Origin: Clostridia bacterium
GTDB taxonomy: Bacteria; Bacillota_A; Clostridia; Lachnospirales; Lachnospiraceae
Direction: 5' to 3'
Length of the DNA: 5,966 bases
Assembly: GCA_012515365.1 (NCBI GenBank)
Contig: JAAYYM010000128.1
Location: forward strand, 1 to 5,966
Shown: one piece after another, positions 1 through 5,220 of the stretch
How the letters are laid out: every line of letters starts with the position of its first letter
How positions within the stretch are numbered: position 1 is the first letter of the stretch
The notes under the pieces: generated by a model
Seen by the model: only the letters and a program-made list of their open reading frames with translations
What the model was told of the DNA's origin: nothing
Database searches by the model: none
Translations under genes and position numbers: made by a program

Positions 1-78
1 CTTTAGAGTGACAGAAAAATTGTCAAGTGCTTTGATTGTACCATATTGTTTGCTAATCCCGTTGATTTTTAATTCCAT
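1..78 (-). CDS. ABC transporter ATP-binding protein, N-terminal 26 residues (partial)
   Basis: The gene begins with ATG at 78-76 and runs off the left edge of the window. The visible protein starts MELKINGISKQYG and continues to FSVTLK. This is the usual opening beta-strand of an ABC ATPase, and Tyr12 in KQYG is placed as the A-loop aromatic that stacks on the adenine of ATP. The MELxIxGxSKQYGxxKALDxFS pattern is commoner in ATPases of ABC-2-type exporters (drug, bacteriocin or lantibiotic export and immunity) than in sugar importers, but Walker A and the signature motif lie outside the window, so the subtype is inferred. An AGGGA site lies 7 nt upstream and overlaps the TAG stop of the preceding lipoprotein gene. 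The 10-bp gap implies co-transcription and probably coupled translation. A permease gene is expected further left. Confidence 0.82.
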   Translation of the reverse strand, partial: MELKINGISKQYGTIKALDNFSVTLK

Positions 79-88
79 ATCACATTCC

Positions 89-1285
89 CTATTTCAAACT
101 GATTTTCAAATCAACATATTTAGATGATTTTGCTATAAAATCATCAATTTTCATATATCTATACTCAGCCTGCATCCCTGGAAAAGTAATAAAAATCATA
201 TGCTCGCCATCTGCACTAATGAAATATGACATGAATCTTGTTTCGACACCACTGTAGGCCATATCAACTCCATATAGTTGTTTGTCTTTTGAATTATATA
301 TATAGTTCTGCCAATTGTTTTCCGATCCAGTATCTTCATAAACAGAATTAATGAAGTAATAATCTCCAACAACAGAAAATAATGTAGAATTCCCTTTTAT
401 ATGCAATTCTGACAGCACTATCTCATGTTTGTGATCAATAAGATTCAATTTAACAACATCAACAGATTCTTCATTCTGGTTCTTAATCAGGTAATAACCA
501 GATTCGTTATAAAAAACAATATATGCATATTCATTATTTGCATGCTTTGGTATAGAAATGCTTTCAAGCGACGAGAAAGTCTGTAAATCAACACATTTAA
601 TCTCGTGTATTTCTGTTTCATTATCATGGTAGATATAATAAAGTATGTTATTGTTTACATGGTACATAATATTGTAATCAATTTTTTTTATTGGATTTTT
701 ATATACAACATCAAGTGTATCTAAATCAATTATCCATGTGGACAAAATGTTGCTAAATGCAACACCTAATAAATTATCATCAGTTTCTTTGTAAGCCATT
801 TCGGCTCCGGTAAAAATTAGAAGATTATTATATATAAGATATCCATTTAGTATTGTTTCAGCACTTATTACACCGATAATTTTTCTATTCTCTCCATTTG
901 CATCAGCTCTGTATACCATCATACTATTAGCGGAGTCATCTTGTGTAATCATATATAAGTGGTTTTCTGACATAAATGCAGCTAATATTTTATACCCATT
1001 TGGAGATACAGCCGGACATTTCGGATTAGGATTAGTTACAGCATTGAATCTTTCATGTTCGCATTCTGGGTGACTGCAAAATATTGTTGCTTCACCTGAA
1101 TTATAATCATAATAAACAAGTAAATCATCCCTATATGATATGAGACCATTGTAGCCGAGGGCAGCATCTATTCCACCATATAAGCTGTCATTCGATTTTA
1201 TTATTCTGTTGTCACATCCAGATATTAACCCGACTGATAATGCAAACACAATACATATGATTAATTTGTTGTTAAATTTACTCAT
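89..1285 (-). CDS. Putative beta-propeller lipoprotein with Cys/His cluster (DUF5050/TolB-like)
   Basis: 398-residue predicted lipoprotein. Residues 1-23 form a signal peptide (positive N-terminus, hydrophobic core) ending in a lipobox, Ile-Ser-Gly-Cys, with lipidated Cys24, so the protein should be anchored on the outer face of the membrane. The rest is rich in short beta-strands with recurring Tyr-Tyr, 'YNSG' and 'SADGEHMIFI' type segments, as in six-bladed DUF5050/TolB-like propellers of Clostridia. Near the mature N-terminus Cys70, His72, Cys75, His77 and Cys90 form a C-x-H-x-x-C-x-H-x12-C cluster; similar 'C..P.C.H' clusters recur in Clostridial propeller lipoproteins and may bind metal or form a disulfide. 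It is the third gene of the operon, 9 bp after the solute-binding lipoprotein and 10 bp before the ABC ATPase. Its AAGGAA site overlaps the preceding TAA stop. The fold is inferred from strand pattern; the ligand or partner is unknown. Confidence 0.8.
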   Translation of the reverse strand: MSKFNNKLIICIVFALSVGLISGCDNRIIKSNDSLYGGIDAALGYNGLISYRDDLLVYYDYNSGEATIFCSHPECEHERFNAVTNPNPKCPAVSPNGYKILAAFMSENHLYMITQDDSANSMMVYRADANGENRKIIGVISAETILNGYLIYNNLLIFTGAEMAYKETDDNLLGVAFSNILSTWIIDLDTLDVVYKNPIKKIDYNIMYHVNNNILYYIYHDNETEIHEIKCVDLQTFSSLESISIPKHANNEYAYIVFYNESGYYLIKNQNEESVDVVKLNLIDHKHEIVLSELHIKGNSTLFSVVGDYYFINSVYEDTGSENNWQNYIYNSKDKQLYGVDMAYSGVETRFMSYFISADGEHMIFITFPGMQAEYRYMKIDDFIAKSSKYVDLKISLK

Positions 1286-1294
1286 TTCATTTCC

Positions 1295-3046
1295 TTATTC
1301 TAGTTTTATATATTCATCTTTCCAGTGTTCTTTCAACTGCCCATTAATCTCCTCAATCAGCTTATCATATCCAAGTGACTCAAGTTGCAGAACAATTTCA
1401 CTCATCCTTTCGTTAATATCTGCTGGGTTACTGCTCCAAAGCGCATCAGCTTCCTTGCATAATTTGTCTATATTTAAAAAATCATATTCCATTCCTTCAA
1501 GATTCTGCTCAAAAGCATAATCTGGAGGAACATATAAATCATTAACAATCTCAGATATGTCCTGTCTGCTTGAACTAACGGGTTTATTTGGATATATTAA
1601 GTAATTACATACCAATGACATTCTGTTAGCTGATCCTTGCCGGTTTATCTGATTATCTACTAATGTATAATCCTCACCATAGTACATTAGGTTAGTAAGA
1701 ACAGGATCAGTGTATAAGATTGACAAAAAATCGTATGCATAACTAGCATTTTTTGACCATGAAGCTACTCCGATCAGGTTTATCTTGCTATCTTTTAAAA
1801 CATATTTGCTTATTTCTACAGGAATGTATCCTGCATCGCTCCATGAGGATGATAAATCATTATATGAAATAAATGAAAGGAATTGTTTTGGCTTTTCACT
1901 ATTAGGTGAAGATGAAACCGAATATGAAAAAGAATTTAACTCTTCTTTATATGCACTGCCATTAAAATAATTTTTATCCACCCATTTTGCTAAAAGATTA
2001 TTCAAATTAATATAATCAGTATCAGCAAATCTATTAATTGCAATTGGAGTACTGTTATTATCATATCTGTAAGCCAAATACTGATTCTTTTCATTAACAT
2101 ATATGCCTACAATATTATGATATCCAATTGGAGTTATTCTGTTTTGAATCAGCATTAAATTTGTTTCGGATATTTCATCGGAGTAATCTGTAAAAAGTTT
2201 ATCACAAAGAATATCTATATCATTCATTGTATTAAGATTCGAAACATCAATACTATATTTCTCAATAATATCATTTCTTAGGTGATAAGTCTGGCATGAT
2301 GCAAGACCATTATTATACAATCCGTATATACCATTATATTCAGAAAAAAGCTTCCAGTATTCACAAGGCAAAGAATTATACAATCTGGTATCATCCTTGC
2401 TTAATATGTAATCTGAAATATCTAATAAAAGACCATCTCTAATGGCATCATCACTTGGATTATCTAAGGCGACACCACTTGTTTTTTCTTCTACTCCATT
2501 TTTGTAGTTAACAACTGTATATTTAGTTTGAGTACCTGTAGATATTATATCTACTTGGTTGCCTTCTTCTTTCATTTCTCGGATTAAGTCATAAAAATAT
2601 GTCCATACATTTTTCGCTTTAAAAATCGATTTTGCAAATTCATCATCCCCAAGAGACTGATAGTCTTCCAGTATCCGGTCGATGATACATATTTCATTCA
2701 ATGGTTTGATAACATACTCCGATCCTTTTGAAACTAAATAATCATTATATGCTACAAGAAGGTTATCATTTATAGCATGTTCATAGGGTCTTTTGGTATT
2801 TTCGTTATACTTTAGTTGTTCAATATAGTGATTAATTTCATAAACATCACTATATGCCCACACAAGTACATTCTTAATCGGCCACATAGCCTCATAATCT
2901 AAATTACCATCATTATCAAGAATGATTGTTCTTTCTGGCAATGCAGATGTAATAGGTTCTTGCGTTAGGGTTGCAACAGGACCAGAACAAGAATTCATCA
3001 GAATCAGGACTAATAAGAGTATTATAATTTTAAATAATTTCTTCAT
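1295..3046 (-). CDS. Solute-binding-like lipoprotein (ABC substrate-binding, DUF3502-like C-terminus)
   Basis: 583-residue lipoprotein. The signal peptide MKKLFKIIILLLVLILMNSC ends in a lipobox with Cys20. Family features of large extracellular solute-binding proteins (family 1, LplA/DUF3502 group) are visible. Residues 164-170 (QVDIIST) match the 'yDi...' strand, 204-214 (DGLLLDISDYI) the 'g.l.pLdd.i' segment, and 238-244 (NGIYGLY) the 'dGkiYgiP' loop. Residues 427-464 (ASWSKNASYAYDF, then LYTDPVLTNLMYYG and DYTLVD) match the 'SKN...fLnlLYTDpev.NLl.yG.eg..Y.lvd' block, and 555-575 match the closing 'Lk.aGidk.i.E...Ql..w' helix. Sequence between these blocks is divergent, so the ligand cannot be named; oligosaccharide, peptide or a role in sensing are possible. 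It follows the small secreted protein gene after 132 bp and is 9 bp from the propeller gene. The ribosome site is weak (GAAAGA about 9 nt upstream), unlike its neighbours, so expression may be lower or coupled. Confidence 0.83.
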   Translation of the reverse strand: MKKLFKIIILLLVLILMNSCSGPVATLTQEPITSALPERTIILDNDGNLDYEAMWPIKNVLVWAYSDVYEINHYIEQLKYNENTKRPYEHAINDNLLVAYNDYLVSKGSEYVIKPLNEICIIDRILEDYQSLGDDEFAKSIFKAKNVWTYFYDLIREMKEEGNQVDIISTGTQTKYTVVNYKNGVEEKTSGVALDNPSDDAIRDGLLLDISDYILSKDDTRLYNSLPCEYWKLFSEYNGIYGLYNNGLASCQTYHLRNDIIEKYSIDVSNLNTMNDIDILCDKLFTDYSDEISETNLMLIQNRITPIGYHNIVGIYVNEKNQYLAYRYDNNSTPIAINRFADTDYINLNNLLAKWVDKNYFNGSAYKEELNSFSYSVSSSPNSEKPKQFLSFISYNDLSSSWSDAGYIPVEISKYVLKDSKINLIGVASWSKNASYAYDFLSILYTDPVLTNLMYYGEDYTLVDNQINRQGSANRMSLVCNYLIYPNKPVSSSRQDISEIVNDLYVPPDYAFEQNLEGMEYDFLNIDKLCKEADALWSSNPADINERMSEIVLQLESLGYDKLIEEINGQLKEHWKDEYIKLE

Positions 3047-3144
3047 TTTTGTAGTCTTTCATTATAATTTTCTTCAGATTCTATTAATAAATAAATTATC
3101 TATTAACCTAAATAAGAACTTCTCATCAATAGCATCTTAATACT

Positions 3145-3169
3145 GAATTTATTTAGACAAAATAAATTC
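3145..3169 (-). repeat. Perfect AT-rich inverted repeat (hairpin) between first and second operon genes
   Basis: GAATTTATTT at 3145-3154 and AAATAAATTC at 3160-3169 are perfect reverse complements separated by AGACA, giving a 10-bp stem and 5-nt loop in the minus-strand transcript. It lies 9 bp after the stop of the small secreted protein gene. No T-run follows on the minus strand, so it is not a canonical terminator. By analogy with bacteriocin operons it could protect the 3' end of the short mRNA or cause partial attenuation before the lipoprotein genes. The stem has only one G-C pair, so stability is modest. Confidence 0.5.
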
Positions 3170-3178
3170 TTATTAAAA

Positions 3179-3574
3179 TTAATATGCATTTAAATCTTGA
3201 AATGCCTCATTTCCATTTATATAACCTCTATGACTACTATGTGAAGAATAACATGTATACCCTTGTGACGCGTAACCATTTATTCCAACATATGTTATAT
3301 AATCTTCATATGCACCTATATAACTATAATGCAAGATTCCTGATTGGTTTAAAACATAAATGCCTAATGACACTCCGGCATATACATTCGTTGTTGGAGG
3401 TAGCGGATCTAAATATGTATTTGCATTTGCCTCTGTTGAAGATACGCTAACTGACCCACCCCAATATCCAGAGCCCAAAGGTACGCTAAAAGAATTGCTG
3501 CCAGCAAAAACTGATAATACTGTAAATAGCATAAGAAAAACAAGTATAACAGAAAAGCGTTTCCTTTTTTTCAT
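3179..3574 (-). CDS. Small secreted Tyr/Gly/Ser-rich protein, unrecognised (bacteriocin-like context)
   Basis: 131 residues. MKKRKRF and a hydrophobic core to residue 20 form a Sec signal peptide with likely type I cleavage after Val-Phe-Ala24. The mature part is about 107 residues. It has no lysine, one arginine, one cysteine (in YTCYSS), 14 tyrosines and many Gly/Ser/Asn, and is net acidic. Alternating hydrophobic residues (VYAGVSLGIYVL, then YITYVGINGY) suggest an all-beta fold. The C-terminus carries a SSHSSHRGY segment and ends in NAY. No known domain is recognised. A perfect AGGAGG site 7 nt before the ATG and a near-consensus promoter make this the best-expressed start in the operon. 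As the first gene ahead of two lipoproteins and an ABC ATPase it may be the exported product (bacteriocin-like, signal or surface protein) the rest serves. Lactococcin 972 precursors have a similar layout, but their sequence features are not seen. Confidence 0.75.
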   Translation of the reverse strand: MKKRKRFSVILVFLMLFTVLSVFAGSNSFSVPLGSGYWGGSVSVSSTEANANTYLDPLPPTTNVYAGVSLGIYVLNQSGILHYSYIGAYEDYITYVGINGYASQGYTCYSSHSSHRGYINGNEAFQDLNAY

Positions 3575-3581
3575 AATGAAA

Positions 3582-3641
3582 CCTCCTGTTTAGTATATTA
3601 TATTACTCAGATAACTATATCATAAAATAAAATAATGTCAA
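3582..3641 (-). promoter_or_regulatory. Promoter and ribosome site of the secreted protein/lipoprotein/ABC operon
   Basis: On the minus strand TTGACA (3641-3636) is a perfect -35 and TATAGT (3619-3614) a 5/6 match -10, spaced by 16 bp. Transcription would start near 3607, giving a leader of about 33 nt. AGGAGG (3587-3582) stands 7 nt before the ATG at 3574. The next three genes show no comparable promoter, so this one probably drives the whole cluster. Confidence 0.7.
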
Positions 3642-3644
3642 ATA

Positions 3645-3673
3645 TTATCAATATATATGGAAAAAGTTATAGT
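3645..3673 (+). promoter_or_regulatory. Candidate divergent promoter, plus strand
   Basis: TTATCA (3645-3650, 4/6 match to TTGACA) and TATAGT (3668-3673, 5/6 match to TATAAT) are 17 bp apart. The -35 box begins 3 bp from the -35 box of the opposing operon promoter, so the two are back-to-back. A start near 3680 is expected, followed by hairpins and a terminator. AT-rich sequence produces such boxes by chance, hence modest confidence. Confidence 0.4.
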
Positions 3674-3679
3674 ACATCA

Positions 3680-3756
3680 ATAACGAAGGAGGATTTAAGA
3701 ACTGTTATTCTTAATTCTGCTGTTTATCCTATTAAAAACAGAGGATAACTTTTTTT
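3680..3756 (+). ncRNA. Candidate small RNA (about 75 nt)
   Basis: This is bounded by the candidate promoter at 3645-3673 and an intrinsic terminator ending in T at 3750-3756. The predicted transcript has a purine-rich GAAGGAGG (3685-3692), a hairpin with TTAAGAA (3695-3701) pairing with TTCTTAA (3708-3714) over a 6-nt loop, then the terminator stem. AAGGAGG looks like a strong ribosome site, yet no ATG, GTG or TTG follows at a usable distance, which favours a non-coding RNA or a decayed gene leader. Function unknown. Confidence 0.35.
3724..3756 (+). terminator. Intrinsic terminator, plus strand
   Basis: TTATCCT (3724-3730) pairs with AGGATAA (3742-3748) as a 7-bp stem with an 11-nt loop. One C follows, then seven T (3750-3756). 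The T-run is on the plus strand only, so it acts on plus-strand transcripts; its end overlaps the stop codon of the minus-strand ATPase gene. CTGTTT upstream can alternatively pair with AAACAG in the loop, a competing fold. Confidence 0.6.
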
Positions 3757-5005
3757 ATAAATATCCTGCAGGTATTGATCGCACATTTTTATCTATCAGC
3801 ATGAGTTCTGGATAAAGATTAATAACTGCTCCTCCACCAATCTGCATATCGTCTGCTTCAATAGCTTCTAAAACACGAAAAGCCTGAGTCATCTTTTTCT
3901 CGGGTTTTGCAGTCATTTTAATTTCTACAGGATATATAGTTCTGTTGTTTTCGATGACAAGATCAATCTCTTTTTGATCTGCATCTCTGTAAAAATACAG
4001 ATTGCGTAAAGATTTGCCTGCATTTAGAAACGATTTCACGATCTCTGAAATTACAAATGTTTCGAAGAACTGACCGGCTTTCGCACCATGTTTTATGGTA
4101 TCGGGAGTAATCCATCTTGTCAGCCAAGCCATTAATCCTGTATCCATAAAATATATTTTTGGTGTTTTAATCATGCGTTTAAGATGATTATTGTAATATG
4201 GATAAAGAAGCAGAATAATTCCTGAGGTTTCCAATATCTGAACCCACCTTTTTACTGTTGTTGAGGAAACACCTATGTCTTTGGAAATGTTGTCATAATT
4301 TAATAGCTCTCCGCTTCGTGCAGCAACTGATGTCATGAAGCGTACAAAATCCATTTTATCTCCAATGTTTGATATCTGGTTAACGTCACGTTCTATATAT
4401 GTTGAGACATAACTGGAATAAAAGGTATCCCAATCATCATCTGAAGCAACCAGTTTTGGCATATAACCTCGGTATATTGTTGCCCAAATGTCTGCTAAAT
4501 CAACACTTTCTTTTTTGCGAACAGAAAGATATTCCTCAGTAGGTAGAAAAGGTTTTATACATGATATGTTTTTTTGTTCTCTATAGGAAATTCCCTGAAG
4601 CGGTAATATTGCTAATCGGCCTGCCAAAGATTCACTGACATTCTGCATCGATCCATATGCTTGTGAGCCCGATAAGAGGAAAAGACATTTCTGATGCTGA
4701 TTTCTCTGTAATGCTTCAAATCTCATATCGTCTATTCTGATTTTTAAATATGTAAACAATTCTGGAATGTACTGTATTTCATCAAGAATCAGTCTTGATG
4801 AATGATTCATGAGAAATAATTCGGGATCCTTCTTTGCTTGTTGAAGCAGAAGAGTATTATCAAAGGTTATATACTCGAAATCTTTCGCTACCATTCGCAA
4901 TAAAGAAGATTTTCCTATTTGTCTGGGTCCTGTTATAAGAACTGCAGGGAAGGTATCTATTACATGCATAAGATGATTTGTTATTGCTCTGTTAATCCAG
5001 GTCAT
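3755..5005 (-). CDS. AAA-type ATPase with C-terminal DUF4143 domain
   Basis: 416 residues from the chosen start. The AAA_14-type ATPase has Walker A GPRQIGKSS (26-34, Lys32), Walker B RLILDEIQ (71-78, Asp75-Glu76) and a sensor-1-like LLSGSQ (110-115), followed by ESLAGRLAILPL (125-136), a signature of the family. The C-terminal DUF4143 part has a winged-helix-like region (NYDNISKDIGVSSTTVKRWV) and a PD-(D/E)xK-like pattern, EIDLVI followed by YPVEIK. The family is common, often in many copies, in anaerobic Clostridia and Bacteroidetes; its biochemical role is not settled. The start at 5005 is chosen because the family normally begins about 20 residues before Walker A with an Arg-rich 'NRAI' motif, and AAGGAG (5020-5015) lies 9 nt upstream. 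An in-frame ATG at 5125 would add 40 atypical residues across a palindrome. The gene appears intact and stands alone, divergent from the gene at 5221. Confidence 0.9.
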   Translation of the reverse strand: MTWINRAITNHLMHVIDTFPAVLITGPRQIGKSSLLRMVAKDFEYITFDNTLLLQQAKKDPELFLMNHSSRLILDEIQYIPELFTYLKIRIDDMRFEALQRNQHQKCLFLLSGSQAYGSMQNVSESLAGRLAILPLQGISYREQKNISCIKPFLPTEEYLSVRKKESVDLADIWATIYRGYMPKLVASDDDWDTFYSSYVSTYIERDVNQISNIGDKMDFVRFMTSVAARSGELLNYDNISKDIGVSSTTVKRWVQILETSGIILLLYPYYNNHLKRMIKTPKIYFMDTGLMAWLTRWITPDTIKHGAKAGQFFETFVISEIVKSFLNAGKSLRNLYFYRDADQKEIDLVIENNRTIYPVEIKMTAKPEKKMTQAFRVLEAIEADDMQIGGGAVINLYPELMLIDKNVRSIPAGYL

Positions 5006-5014
5006 AAAATTAGT

Positions 5015-5020
5015 CTCCTT
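5015..5020 (-). promoter_or_regulatory. Ribosome binding site deciding the ATPase start
   Basis: AAGGAG on the minus strand, 9 nt before the ATG at 5005-5003. No comparable site precedes the upstream in-frame ATG at 5125, so this site supports the shorter 416-residue protein. Confidence 0.7.
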
Positions 5021-5054
5021 GTCATTTGCAATACATTCATGTATCATCATATAT

Positions 5055-5083
5055 ATTTTAATATATAATCTCGTATAATCCAA
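5055..5083 (-). promoter_or_regulatory. Candidate promoter of the DUF4143 ATPase gene
   Basis: TTGGAT (5083-5078) and TAAAAT (5060-5055) are spaced 17 bp on the minus strand, giving a start near 5048 and a leader of about 43 nt. The -35 lies in the left arm of the 35-bp palindrome, so a protein bound there would block it. Neither box is perfect and the region is very AT-rich. Confidence 0.35.
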
Positions 5084-5105
5084 CATGCCATGCTGGATTA
5101 TACGA
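5071..5105. repeat. 35-bp near-perfect palindrome, possible operator
   Basis: TCGTATAATCCA (5071-5082) and TGGATTATACGA (5094-5105) are perfect 12-bp reverse complements. Inside, one mismatched pair (A5083/C5093) is followed by four more pairs (CATG against CATG) around a central C5088. In all 16 of 17 position pairs match. It lies between two divergent genes and overlaps the candidate -35 of the ATPase gene, suggesting a dimeric regulator site. No T-run follows on either strand, so a terminator is unlikely. Confidence 0.65.
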
Positions 5106-5184
5106 AGTTTTGTAAAAACACGCATTTTGTTCTGCAGTAACTTTTCTGTAATAGCAAGTTAATATGTTTTGGATATATGTATGA

Positions 5185-5215
5185 TGATATAATCTATCTA
5201 GCCTTCGAAAAGGAG
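5185..5215 (+). promoter_or_regulatory. Extended -10 promoter and ribosome site of the URO-D-family gene
   Basis: TGATATAAT (5185-5193) is an extended -10 with a perfect TATAAT at 5188-5193. The -35 position (TGTTTT, 5165-5170) is poor, as is usual for extended -10 promoters. AAGGAG (5210-5215) stands 5 nt before the ATG at 5221. The implied leader is about 20 nt. Confidence 0.55.
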
Positions 5216-5220
5216 TCATC

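Noticed and set aside
1209..1520. Plus-strand open frame of 103 codons opposite the lipoprotein junction
   Set aside because: It spans the ends of two well-supported minus-strand genes, has low-complexity Ser/Leu content and no ribosome site.
3179..3574. Assignment of the small protein to the lactococcin 972 family
   Set aside because: Size, signal peptide and gene context are similar, but the characteristic mature-sequence pattern of that family could not be found.
3680..3748. Short open frame ending in a TAA at 3746-3748, possibly a gene remnant
   Set aside because: No start codon and too short to match to any family; the small-RNA reading explains promoter, stems and T-run better.
3702..3812. 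Hydrophobic 36-codon peptide (LLFLILLFILLK...) after AAGGAGG, starting at CTG
   Set aside because: It needs a rare CTG start, runs through the predicted terminator and is antisense to the ATPase 3' end; too weak to call a gene.
5065..5111. loxP-like arms: ATAATCTCGTATA and TATACGAAGTTTT resemble the 13-bp loxP arms
   Set aside because: The arms match loxP at 11 and 12 of 13 positions, but the spacer is 21 bp instead of 8, and no recombinase is visible. Treated as chance similarity within a regulatory palindrome.
5006..5125. 40-residue N-terminal extension of the ATPase from an ATG at 5125
   Set aside because: The extension crosses the 35-bp palindrome, lacks a good ribosome site and does not resemble the family's N-terminus; AAGGAG before 5005 gives a better start.
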